From: Mageeibacillus sp. UBA1212
GTDB lineage: Bacteria > Bacillota > Clostridia > UBA1212
Direction: 5' to 3'
Length of the DNA stretch: 14,224 bases
Assembly (NCBI GenBank): GCA_002309655.1
Contig: DBXM01000002.1
Location: forward strand, 88,404-102,627
The notes below the pieces were generated by a model, which did not search any database, was not told the origin of the DNA, and saw only the letters and a program-made list of their open reading frames with translations. Within the stretch, counting starts at the first letter, position 1; each line of letters begins with the position of its first letter. Of the stretch, positions 1-7,050 are shown in pieces. The position numbers and the translations under genes were made by a program.

Positions 1-701
1 CCCTTGTTTTGGGCGAAAAGCCCGGCCTCCGCAAGGATCTCGCCGAACTCTTTGACGTCGCTGATCCTAAGATCCGCGAAGAGGTTTTCGTCGTTGGATT
101 CGAAGTCGTAACCGTCATCGTCGTCGTCGAAGCCGTATTCTTCGTCGTCTTCTTCGTCGTCTTCGTCTTCGTCTTCCTCGAGGTCGTCCTCGCCGGACTT
201 GAAGTTCTCTTCGAAGTCATCTTCGAAGTCATCGAATTCGTCGCTGTAGGTAGACTCCTTGAATGAGAGTCCGCCGTTTCTGTCAGAGTTCATTCTGATG
301 CCCCGGAAATCGCCGTACTCGCTCAGGATATTCTCCAGTTTGAACCATATTTCGCGGAACATCGCGGCTTCGGTGACCGGAAGGACGTCGAGCGGACCGT
401 TTTCTTTTTTCTGCCCGGAGTCGTCCTCCTCTGCTTCGCACGCGTCCGTTATCCCGAAAACGGATTCGGCAATGACCATCGGGTAGATCCACTCGTCGCA
501 CAGCTCCTTTACGAGAGGGTTCTTCGCCTCGATGTTTTTGACGGCTTCAAGGACGTCGTCGAGCGTAATTTGAAACGGCTGCTCGAAAATGACGTCCACT
601 TCGGAGTTGTTTTTAAAATCCGCTATTTCGGAGACAGTCGTCTCGTACCTTGCCACCGCGCGCATCTGTTCGGCGGTTATTTTTATCTGCCTGTCACTCA
701 T
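1..701 (-). CDS. Hypothetical acidic protein (C-terminus beyond window)
   Basis: I do not recognise a family. The visible 233 residues start at ATG 701 and remain open to the window edge, so the gene is partial. Residues 1-150 look like a mixed, mostly helical globular domain, with WIYPMVIAES near 71-80 and REIWFKLENILSEYGDF near 116-132. Residues about 153-207 are an almost pure Asp/Glu stretch, including DLEEDEDEDDEEDDEEYGF, probably disordered. A more ordered segment follows (LFADLRISDVKEFGEILAEAG). The start overlaps the stop of the upstream 523-residue gene by 8 bp and has a GGAGGAG ribosome site 7 bases upstream, so translational coupling is likely. A role as partner or regulator of that gene's product is inference only. 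The acidic tract gives GAC/GAA-rich simple-sequence DNA at about 90-240. Confidence 0.75.
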   Translation of the reverse strand, partial: MSDRQIKITAEQMRAVARYETTVSEIADFKNNSEVDVIFEQPFQITLDDVLEAVKNIEAKNPLVKELCDEWIYPMVIAESVFGITDACEAEEDDSGQKKENGPLDVLPVTEAAMFREIWFKLENILSEYGDFRGIRMNSDRNGGLSFKESTYSDEFDDFEDDFEENFKSGEDDLEEDEDEDDEEDDEEYGFDDDDDGYDFESNDENLFADLRISDVKEFGEILAEAGLFAQNK

Positions 702-2265
702 TTTCGTACTCCTCCGGCTCCGGGATCACGCCTTTGAGAAGCGCCTTGATTCTCTTCCTGAGCTCGCGGTCGACCTCTTTTTCGATAAGCGCTTTGAGCT
801 CATCATATGCCGCCGGCGAGACCTCCCATATAGGCTGTTGGAGCTCCTTTGTCCACTCCGAAAGTGTCCTCAGAGCGGAGCTTCTCATCCGCACGCCCGG
901 GGCCCAAAGGCACGTCAGCACCAGATCCTCGCCCTCGCACGGATGGTCAGCCAGCGCGTAAACAACGCAGTCAAGCTGCATATATTTTTCATTTTTCTTG
1001 CCGAAACCGAAACCAAGCTCTTTTGTCGGCTCGGCGCGCATTTTTTCCAGATCCAGCCTGTTCCTGAAGACGTCAATCGCCTGTCCGAAACAGTCCGGAA
1101 GCCGCAGCAGATACGTCACCTTGTGGTACTGCCTGTCAAAATCCTCCTCCAGACACTTTAAAAGGCTGTCGCCGTAGTCGATTTCGAGCGCTTCGGCCAC
1201 CTCGAGACCCTTCCCCTGCTCCAGGCCTTCGCGGATCGCCTGCGCGCATTCTTCGCTCGCAAGCAGATCGCCGCAGTCGGCGCACAGCTCGTCAAAGCCG
1301 TTGTACTCGAGCGCAGCCCATTTGCTGATTCTGAGGATCCGTTCGTAGTCGGCGGCGTCAAGTTCGTTTTCCTTCGCGCGGGCGAGATAATTCCCGACGG
1401 CCTCCTCGCGGTTTTCGATACCCGAGATGCCCTTGACCGGCCCCTCGCTTATAAGCGCGTCAAGAATCACGCCCGCCTTGCGGAACTCGTCCGCGGTGAC
1501 GCTCCCCTTGAGCAGTTCACCCACGCCGGCTTTTTCCCAGACGTCAAGCGCCGAATAATCAGGCATGACCGTGTTGTCGACGCCCTCGTCGAGCAGCCAC
1601 TTTTTAATCTCCGGCCGCGAAGGCTCCAGGAATCTGACCGCGTGGATTCTTCCCCACCCGCGAACCTTCTTCGCGAGCTCGAAAACCTCGTCGTTCCCGT
1701 TCTCCCACTCGAGCATGTCCCGGATCGCGTAAAGCGTGAACTCGTCGCAAAGGCCGAGCGTCCTGATCGCCTCGCGCAGCTCCTCTCTCACCGGGCCCGC
1801 CATCTCCAGAATCAAAAGCGCGAACTTGACGCTCTCGATGTTCCGGGACTCGAAAAGAATATCCTCAGCCGAGACGAAAAGATTCGGCGCGTTGAGGCGC
1901 GTTCTGTGCGAGTAAATAAACTCGTGCAGCCTGCCCGTGGCGGAAACCGCGCCGACGGACGCTCCGAGTGCTTCAAAACACGAATCCGCCTGACTTGAAT
2001 TACGGTCAGAGCACTTGTTAACCGCGCGCATCAGCAGCGCCTCGTCGGCGATTTTGGGCGTGATCTGATCCATGTGGTAGAGCAAAATGCCGTCAGCCGC
2101 GCCGTCCGCAAAATGCACGCTGGCGCTATTCGTGCCTGACGTCAGCGGGTTGCGCGCCGGAAACGCTTGGCAGACGGAAAAGTCCCCGTTGAGACGGCCG
2201 TTTGCGTCAATATTTTTGGTGATTGCTTCATAAATCGAGTGTTTTTTCATTTTCGTTGTTGTCAT
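694..2265 (-). CDS. Repeat-like hypothetical protein, 523 aa (family often labelled 'limonene hydroxylase')
   Basis: A soluble 523-residue protein with no signal peptide or membrane segment. It is rich in short amphipathic helices, which suggests HEAT/ARM-like repeats. From memory, the N-terminus (KKHSIYEAITKNID, 7-20), the DGAADGILLYHMD segment (54-66), and the central WENGND (187-192) and RGWGRIHAVRFLEP (202-215) segments resemble a Firmicutes family often labelled 'limonene hydroxylase'. No oxygenase motif is visible, so that label is probably a misnomer and I assign no reaction. ATG 2265 lies 5 bp after the stop of the SGNH gene; an alternative start is Met6 at 2250. Neither has a strong ribosome site, so translation may be coupled. 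The 3' end overlaps the next, acidic gene by 8 bp. Confidence 0.85.
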   Translation of the reverse strand: MTTTKMKKHSIYEAITKNIDANGRLNGDFSVCQAFPARNPLTSGTNSASVHFADGAADGILLYHMDQITPKIADEALLMRAVNKCSDRNSSQADSCFEALGASVGAVSATGRLHEFIYSHRTRLNAPNLFVSAEDILFESRNIESVKFALLILEMAGPVREELREAIRTLGLCDEFTLYAIRDMLEWENGNDEVFELAKKVRGWGRIHAVRFLEPSRPEIKKWLLDEGVDNTVMPDYSALDVWEKAGVGELLKGSVTADEFRKAGVILDALISEGPVKGISGIENREEAVGNYLARAKENELDAADYERILRISKWAALEYNGFDELCADCGDLLASEECAQAIREGLEQGKGLEVAEALEIDYGDSLLKCLEEDFDRQYHKVTYLLRLPDCFGQAIDVFRNRLDLEKMRAEPTKELGFGFGKKNEKYMQLDCVVYALADHPCEGEDLVLTCLWAPGVRMRSSALRTLSEWTKELQQPIWEVSPAAYDELKALIEKEVDRELRKRIKALLKGVIPEPEEYENE

Positions 2266-2270
2266 GGCGT

Positions 2271-2993
2271 TCAGTCAAACATTGCCTCGACGACCTTCAC
2301 CGCCGTGTAGTAGTGGAACGTTTCCGCCGGGTGGTTGTACTTGTTCGCGAGAAGTTCCGTCGTGTCGACGCCGCTCGCGCTGAGTTTTTTCCATGCCGAG
2401 TAGACGTCGACGACCTTCACGCCGTTTTTGGCGGCAGTCTTTTTCGCCTCCTCAAAAAACGTGTCGAGCGTTCCGGAATTCTGGATCTCCGAAAAGCCCT
2501 TCGCGAGCGACTGTTCCCGCTCCTCCTTGAGGTGGCAGCTGACCCTGGAGCACATCATGTTCTCGGTGAGGAAGATGCACTCGGCTCCTGTTTCCCTGAC
2601 TTTAGCGAAAATCCCATCCAGCGCCTTGGTGTACGCGCCGACGTTCGCGACGCCGCCGCACGAGTCGTTGAGACCGTAGCTCACGACGACAAGGTCCGGC
2701 GAAAACGGCTTAACGTCGCGGTCGAAACGGTTGTTTCCGCCTGCCGCGCTGTCGCCGCTGATGCCGCTGTTGATGATATTGATCTGCGCCGCCGGGTAAA
2801 GAAGGTTCAGCATCTCCCTGACCCGGTGCGCGTACGAGGCGCCGGCCTTGAAGTACGTGTTAATGTTGCCGTTCTCGTCGAAAAAGCAGTCGAAGCAGCC
2901 GTGCGTGACGCTGTCGCCGAGGAAGACGATTGTCACCGGCTTGGCGCCGAAGTTGTTTTCGTTTTTCGCCCGGATCTTGTCGATTATTCTCAT
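2271..2993 (-). CDS. SGNH/GDSL-family esterase or lipase-like hydrolase
   Basis: A 240-residue SGNH-fold hydrolase, probably an esterase or deacetylase of the type that acts on acylated sugars; the substrate is unknown. Block I is FLGDSVTHG with nucleophile Ser28, block II has Gly80 in SGISGDS, and block III is SYGLND with Asn109. Block V is NKYNHP with His221. In the common form this block is DxxHP; here the residue three before His221 is Lys219, as in a known N-x-x-N-H-P subgroup. No signal peptide is visible, so the enzyme is probably cytoplasmic. ATG 2993 has a GGAG site 9 bases upstream. The stop is followed after 5 bp by the 523-residue gene, suggesting co-transcription. A permease lies 92 bp upstream on the same strand. 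Confidence 0.88.
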   Translation of the reverse strand: MRIIDKIRAKNENNFGAKPVTIVFLGDSVTHGCFDCFFDENGNINTYFKAGASYAHRVREMLNLLYPAAQINIINSGISGDSAAGGNNRFDRDVKPFSPDLVVVSYGLNDSCGGVANVGAYTKALDGIFAKVRETGAECIFLTENMMCSRVSCHLKEEREQSLAKGFSEIQNSGTLDTFFEEAKKTAAKNGVKVVDVYSAWKKLSASGVDTTELLANKYNHPAETFHYYTAVKVVEAMFD

Positions 2994-3060
2994 TCTATCA
3001 TGCTCCTTTTTGGGTTGTTTTCGTATTTTCGCGCCCGCTCTTTTGCGGACTTTTTGCCTT

Positions 3061-3089
3061 TATTTAGGCCAATTACGGCTTCCTGTCAA
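3061..3089 (-). promoter_or_regulatory. Possible promoter before the SGNH hydrolase gene
   Basis: The -35 box is TTGACA (3084-3089, overlapping the permease stop codon), followed by a 17-base spacer and a poor -10 box TAAATA (3061-3066). The -35 is perfect but the -10 matches only half of consensus. It could give the esterase operon its own start besides read-through from the permease. Confidence 0.35.
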
Positions 3090-4222
3090 AAGAACGGCCA
3101 CCGGCTAAGCAGGAGGCCCGGAACGACCACGATTGCGAAGAAGGCCCAGCTGATCAGCGTAAACACTATCAGGAACTTTTTGCCGGTTCCCGGGTACTCG
3201 CGGATGTAGATGCGGTAGTTGATGACCGACGCGAGCGAGCCGATTATCGAAACGAGGCCGGCGGTGTCGGCGCCGTAGATGAGCCCCGCGAAATTCGTCG
3301 AGAACGGGTACAGAACGATCGACGCCGGTACGTTCGAGATGATCTGGCTGAGGCCGATCGACCACCAGTACTCGCGCCCCGCTACCGCACCTGACAGGAA
3401 CTCCGCGATCTTCCCGTTGGCCGCGACCTGGTGCGAGAAAACGAAGAAGCACAGGAACGTCACCAGCAGCACGTAGTCGACGTTTTTGAAGATTTTTACG
3501 TCAGTGACCGCGACCGCCGCGACGACGACCGCCATGAAAACGTACCAGTACTTCGTGCGCGACACGACCGTAAACACGACCGCGCAGAATAGAACGATAT
3601 AGACGATCCTTTGCGCAAGGCGGTTTTTCCGCGGTTTTTCGGGCGCTTCGGGCTCGATCGCCTCCCCCGGGTCCTTGCGGTACATGAAAAAAACGAACGC
3701 GACGAGCAGCACCGCCGACATCGCGCAGAGCGGCAGCATGTGGAGCATAAAATGCCACGCGCTGACGTTGACGCGGCCGAAAAGGAAGAGGTTCTGCGGC
3801 GAGCCGAACGGGGTCAGGAGCGAGCCGCGGATCGCCGCGATATTTTGGAGCGTTATGACCGGAAGGATGAATTTTTCCTTGCCGCCGCCCCTGAAGATCA
3901 TTATCGTTATCGGCACGAAAATGATCAGCGACACGTCGTTCGTGACGAACATCGAAGTGAAGAAAACGCCGAAAACAAGGAAAAGAGTGACTGTCGTCAT
4001 CTTCTTCAGCCGCGAGCCAAGCGCCACGACCGGCGCGAGCACCGACTCCTTTTTGAACCCCTCCAGAACGCAGAGCATCATCAGAAGGATCCCCAGCGTG
4101 CGCCAGTCTATCCCCTTCACGAGGTCGAGCGACGGCTTCGTTATGAAAAGCGACACGACCGCGGCCAGCACCGCCACGACGAGCATTATTTCTTTTTTGA
4201 GAAAGTCGAGAACCTTTTTCAT
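3086..4222 (-). CDS. ArsB/NhaD-superfamily (CitMHS/SLC13-like) permease
   Basis: A 378-residue inner-membrane protein with about ten hydrophobic segments (roughly 11-28, 40-55, 78-93, 96-110, 155-180, 205-221, 225-242, 248-263, 286-305, 321-337, 350-372). A charged loop at 182-204 splits it into halves. Ion-transporter-superfamily marks are TNDVSLIIFVP (94-104), LLTPFGSPQNLFLFG (135-149) as the hairpin before the middle of the protein, and ISNVPASIVLYPFS (295-308) in the second half. These are the paired re-entrant-loop motifs of CitMHS/ArsB/NhaD carriers. Substrate could be a carboxylate, an oxyanion or Na+/H+; nothing here decides it. No ars or citrate-utilisation genes are nearby. The start at 4222 has only a weak AAGAAGA-type ribosome site. 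Length is slightly short for the family but both halves are present. Confidence 0.88.
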   Translation of the reverse strand: MKKVLDFLKKEIMLVVAVLAAVVSLFITKPSLDLVKGIDWRTLGILLMMLCVLEGFKKESVLAPVVALGSRLKKMTTVTLFLVFGVFFTSMFVTNDVSLIIFVPITIMIFRGGGKEKFILPVITLQNIAAIRGSLLTPFGSPQNLFLFGRVNVSAWHFMLHMLPLCAMSAVLLVAFVFFMYRKDPGEAIEPEAPEKPRKNRLAQRIVYIVLFCAVVFTVVSRTKYWYVFMAVVVAAVAVTDVKIFKNVDYVLLVTFLCFFVFSHQVAANGKIAEFLSGAVAGREYWWSIGLSQIISNVPASIVLYPFSTNFAGLIYGADTAGLVSIIGSLASVINYRIYIREYPGTGKKFLIVFTLISWAFFAIVVVPGLLLSRWPFF

Positions 4223-4284
4223 TTTACGTGTTCTTCTTTGTTTGTATTGCCGGATGATGCGCCGCCGGCAGCGGTTTGTTTAAG

Positions 4285-4854
4285 TCAGTCAGGAGCGTCC
4301 CCGGAATCCGCCTTTTCGAGCTTCGCGGTGTATTTCGAAAGCTGCTTTTCCGAGGCCCGGACGCTGCCGACGGGTGTGTAGACGAGTCTTCCGGAAGGCG
4401 CGCGGTCGGACCTCATCAGGTAGATTTCTTTTACGGTCGTCGCGGCTTTTTCCCCGATTTCGGGAACGTCGAACTCCCTGTCGGCGCGTCTCAGAAGCGT
4501 CACGTGCGCCTTGAACTTTTTGGTGTCGACTGGAATTCCGGAGTTCACAAGCGCCATTCTGAGCGCGTTCACGTAGCCGAAAAGCGGCAGCGGGCAGTCG
4601 AGGCCGCACCACCACAGGTCGCCGAAGCAGCCGATTTTTGAGAGCGAGATCTCGAACGGTCTGAACGGCACCTTGCGCATCGCGGCCAGCACCTTCGCGG
4701 GATTCGGGTACTCCCCTATAAAAGCGAGCGTCAGGTGGAGGTTCGCCGCCTCCGTAAAGTTGCCTTGAACGCCCTGATCGCGGATCGCGTCCTCCGCCTT
4801 CAGAATCTCCTTTTTCGCGTCGTCACTGAGGCGCGCGGCTATGAACAGCCTCAT
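4285..4854 (-). CDS. thpR: RNA 2',3'-cyclic phosphodiesterase (ThpR/LigT, 2H family)
   Basis: A 189-residue 2H-phosphoesterase. The N-terminus MRLFIAARLSDDAKKEI is typical. The two catalytic HxTL motifs are HLTL (40-43) followed by AFIGE, and HVTL (117-120) followed by LRRA, spaced as in the family. Family members open 2',3'-cyclic phosphates on RNA ends to 2'-phosphates in the cytoplasm. Residues 141-170 (VKEIYLMRSDRAPSGRLVYTPVGSV) correspond to the last strands of the fold. Length is normal. ATG 4854 has no strong ribosome site. The gene lies 62 bp upstream of the permease and 42 bp downstream of the zinc-ribbon gene, all on the minus strand, but function gives no link to either. Confidence 0.93.
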   Translation of the reverse strand: MRLFIAARLSDDAKKEILKAEDAIRDQGVQGNFTEAANLHLTLAFIGEYPNPAKVLAAMRKVPFRPFEISLSKIGCFGDLWWCGLDCPLPLFGYVNALRMALVNSGIPVDTKKFKAHVTLLRRADREFDVPEIGEKAATTVKEIYLMRSDRAPSGRLVYTPVGSVRASEKQLSKYTAKLEKADSGDAPD

Positions 4855-4896
4855 TTGATCAGCCTGCCTTTCAGTCTTGTAAAACTCCTGTTAAAC

Positions 4897-5634
4897 TCAA
4901 TTGTAGTATTCTTCACGAGCGTTTTCAATTACCTGTTTGGTATTGGCAATTTTAAGTTCGAATTCCTGCCCTTTAACATAAAGAATCCCAATAGTAATAC
5001 CCAACGCAATTAAGATAAGAAACATCAGAAGCGGAAGAATGTTGCTGAACATCATGTAGAAGACAATCGGTACGGCAACTACGGTCAGAACTATAAACAC
5101 AATCATAACTATTAACCTTGTACGGTTCTTCTTCTCTAGCTGCTTGATTCTTTCCTTCGAAAGTCTCACAATTTCCTGATATTCTTGTTTAATGCCTGTC
5201 ATATAATCCTTCCAATTTGACGCCATTTTCGGGTCAAGCGATTTAAGACGTTTATAGTATTCGAATAGTGTGTTCGCCTCTTCGATTGTGCCTAGATAAT
5301 CGCCTTTGTCACAAGTTTCGGCAAGTAAAAGACCGTTCCACGTTCTTGGGTCATTGGCGTAAGTCTTAGCCAACTTTTTATATATTTTCAATGCTCCGTC
5401 ATAATCCTCGAACTTAATCAGAGCCTCCGCGTTCTTAAACTCCTGCTCGTCCTTGTCCGGCAGGATTACGTTCACGACGTCCGCGTTTAAATTTTGAACG
5501 TTCATCACGTATTTGTTGATTGCCTTCTCAACTATGTACGCGGTCGAGCAGTACGGGCAGATAGCAGCTTCTTTGTTGTTATCGACTTCAAGCGCTGCGC
5601 CGCAATTCGTGCAGCATGCTTTCACTAACGGCAT
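4897..5634 (-). CDS. Zinc-ribbon, TPR-like, two-helix membrane protein
   Basis: A 245-residue protein with clear modular layout but no family name I can give. Residues 7-30 form a four-cysteine zinc ribbon (C8-x2-C11 and C27-x2-C30, CCTNCG and CPYC). Residues 63-140 look TPR-like (FKNAEALIKFEDYDGALKIY, then NDPRTWNGLLLAE). A coiled-coil-like charged helix follows (145-172), then two membrane helices (173-196 and 199-220) and a short charged tail (221-245). Both ends are probably cytoplasmic. ATG 5634 has a strong AGGAGG site 6 bases upstream. The DNA is visibly more AT-rich than the flanking genes, with many AAT, AAA and ATA codons, which suggests separate acquisition. A sensing or scaffold role at the membrane is inference. 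Confidence 0.85.
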   Translation of the reverse strand: MPLVKACCTNCGAALEVDNNKEAAICPYCSTAYIVEKAINKYVMNVQNLNADVVNVILPDKDEQEFKNAEALIKFEDYDGALKIYKKLAKTYANDPRTWNGLLLAETCDKGDYLGTIEEANTLFEYYKRLKSLDPKMASNWKDYMTGIKQEYQEIVRLSKERIKQLEKKNRTRLIVMIVFIVLTVVAVPIVFYMMFSNILPLLMFLILIALGITIGILYVKGQEFELKIANTKQVIENAREEYYN

Positions 5635-5691
5635 TTTTTACCTCCTGTTTTAATCAATTAAGACATCCTATCAAATGCCTGCATAAACCTT

Positions 5692-6141
5692 TCAGTCCTT
5701 TTCCGTCCTCTCGGAGATTTTTTCGCCCTTCAGCTTCCCGAAGCGGTCCTTCAGCTCGTTCAGAAAATCGCGGTCCCTTTTCGTATAAACACGGTACTCC
5801 GCGAGGTTGCACTCCTTCTCCGTTGTCTTCCCGAAAACCGTCTCCACGTATTCGATCGATATCCTCCACGGACTGTAATCCGTTATGAACATGTCGCTTT
5901 TCAGCCGTTTTTCCAGCGATTTGAACTTTTTCCGGGCAAGGAATTTCTCGAGATCCGCGACCGCCTCATCCGCCACCGCATAAACGGTAACGATGTTCGG
6001 CGAACTGTGGTCCTCGCGGTCGCTGCACTCAACGACCCACTTGTTTCCTTCCGTTTTCTTCAGTTCCGCGCTGTGGTAGCCGCCGCGCATGTCGCTGTAG
6101 CCCGGTTTGTAAAATACGTTGATAAGCTTGATATCCTTCAT
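5692..6141 (-). CDS. Hypothetical protein, 149 aa
   Basis: I do not recognise this protein. It is soluble and charged, with an N-terminal beta-rich part (KLINVFYKPGYSDMRGGYHS, then WVVECSDREDHSSPNIVTVYAV) and a C-terminal helical, lysine-rich part (LEKFLARKKFKSLEKRLKSD at 64-83 and FLNELKDRFGKLKGEKISER near 125-144). The middle has SPWRISIEYVETVFGKT. No signal peptide, metal motif or catalytic signature is evident. ATG 6141 has a GGAGAG site 8 bases upstream, supporting a real gene. It lies 65 bp downstream of the metallo-hydrolase gene and 57 bp upstream of the zinc-ribbon gene, all on the minus strand. Confidence 0.75.
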   Translation of the reverse strand: MKDIKLINVFYKPGYSDMRGGYHSAELKKTEGNKWVVECSDREDHSSPNIVTVYAVADEAVADLEKFLARKKFKSLEKRLKSDMFITDYSPWRISIEYVETVFGKTTEKECNLAEYRVYTKRDRDFLNELKDRFGKLKGEKISERTEKD

Positions 6142-6206
6142 GTCGTTCTCTCCGTTTTTATCTAAATTTAGCGAAAATCATCTTTCCGGCAATCTCGCCG
6201 CCCGGT

Positions 6207-6788
6207 TTACTTTGCGTAAAGAATTTCCGGCCTGTGCGCGTAAAAGATCCTTTTCGGTCTGTGTGCGAGCACCGTCTCCCTGTCCTTTTCGAGCGCCCCG
6301 CGTTCATCCGGTCCGTACGCCTCAACGTACTCGAACGGCTCGAGGTCGCCCGCAAAGCAGTCGCCGCAATCAAGCACAAGCGTCACGCTGTCTTCGCTGT
6401 GGCTCGGTGTGTGAACGATCTCGCCGTCTATCCCGAGCTCCGCCAGAAAATCCCTGCTCTCACCGCAGGAAATCACGCGCGCCTTCGTCTCGTCGACCTT
6501 CACGTACGCGAGTCCGTCCTTTTCGAAAATCCTCTCCGGGAAGTGAACCGAATCCTTCTGCACGTCTATAAGAAGCAGCTTCACGCCCTGTTTCTGAAGC
6601 TCGCCTGCAAGCCCCGCATGGTCCGGATGCCAGTGCGTCGCGAGCACGTATTTTATATCGGCCAACGTGAGACCGTTCCGCTTCAGTTCCCTGTAAAACG
6701 CGCCGAGCGTTCCCGCGTAGTCCGTATCGACCAGCAGGCCGTCGACAAAAAACGTATTCGTGTTGCCGTATCGCAGTTTTTTCATCAT
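6207..6788 (-). CDS. Metallo-beta-lactamase-fold hydrolase
   Basis: A 193-residue MBL-fold enzyme, glyoxalase II-like in size and probably cytoplasmic. The dinuclear metal site is complete: THWHPDHAG gives H52, H54, D56 and H57, then H130 in HTPSHSEDS, D148 in FAGDLEPF, and H185 in FYAHRPE. The substrate is unknown; the family includes thioesterases, lactonases and phosphodiesterases. The start is placed at ATG 6788 (Met-Met-Lys-Lys), because strand one of the fold begins right after it at KLRYGNTNTFFVDG. A TTG at 6833 would add 15 unlikely residues, although it has an AGGGG upstream. The ribosome site at 6788 is weak (CAGG). An extended -10 promoter lies about 95 bp upstream. Confidence 0.88.
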   Translation of the reverse strand: MMKKLRYGNTNTFFVDGLLVDTDYAGTLGAFYRELKRNGLTLADIKYVLATHWHPDHAGLAGELQKQGVKLLLIDVQKDSVHFPERIFEKDGLAYVKVDETKARVISCGESRDFLAELGIDGEIVHTPSHSEDSVTLVLDCGDCFAGDLEPFEYVEAYGPDERGALEKDRETVLAHRPKRIFYAHRPEILYAK

Positions 6789-6863
6789 ATCGAAGACCTG
6801 ACGCCCGCCTCTGCCCGCCGCAAAACGGTGCAAAAACGCCCCTGTGGGAATCCTTATTATCGC

Positions 6864-6890
6864 ACAAGTTTTTCACTTGTTATTATACCA
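6864..6890 (-). promoter_or_regulatory. Extended -10 promoter and palindrome before the MBL gene
   Basis: TGGTATAAT (6882-6890, reading the minus strand) is an extended -10 box without a good -35, so transcription would begin near 6875. A 6-bp hairpin or dyad, ACAAGT-gaaaa-ACTTGT (6864-6880), sits exactly over the expected start. It could be an operator or a 5'-end RNA hairpin. A further ACAAGT occurs at 6938-6943 (plus-strand reading). Confidence 0.55.
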
Positions 6891-6943
6891 CGAATTCGCG
6901 CCGATTCCACATTAAATTGCTCTTTACCCTCATAAATACAAGT

Positions 6944-6972
6944 TAAAAAAACAGGCCCCGAGAGGAGCCCGT
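6944..6972 (-). terminator. Rho-independent terminator after the surface-protein gene
   Basis: On the minus strand, ACGGGCTCC-TCTC-GGGGCCTGT forms a 9-bp stem with two G-U pairs, followed immediately by seven T. On the plus strand the G-U pairs become A-C mismatches and there is no matching T-run in place, so it acts for the minus-strand gene ending at 7051, about 80 bp away. Confidence 0.8.
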
Positions 6973-7050
6973 TTTTCCGGCACTTAAAAAAGCGCTGTTT
7001 TGTTAACTGTTAAACACTCAAATTCCCTGAATCAGGTTTATTGAACCGGA

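Noticed and set aside
90..240. Plus-strand Val/Phe-rich frame resembling a membrane helix
   Set aside because: It is the complement of the Asp/Glu tract of the minus-strand gene.
2223..3209. Plus-strand frame of 328 codons over the SGNH gene
   Set aside because: Antisense shadow of the SGNH hydrolase, Arg/Val/Ala-rich and without family motifs.
4223..4284. GCCGG...CCGGC hairpin between the cyclic phosphodiesterase and permease genes as a terminator
   Set aside because: Stem of five pairs and no T-run.
3611..4381. Plus-strand frame of 256 codons over the permease
   Set aside because: Extreme Arg/His/Glu content and antisense to a membrane protein with clear motifs.
6789..6833. TTG start adding 15 residues to the MBL hydrolase
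   Set aside because: The extension does not look like part of the fold, which starts right after Met-Met-Lys-Lys.
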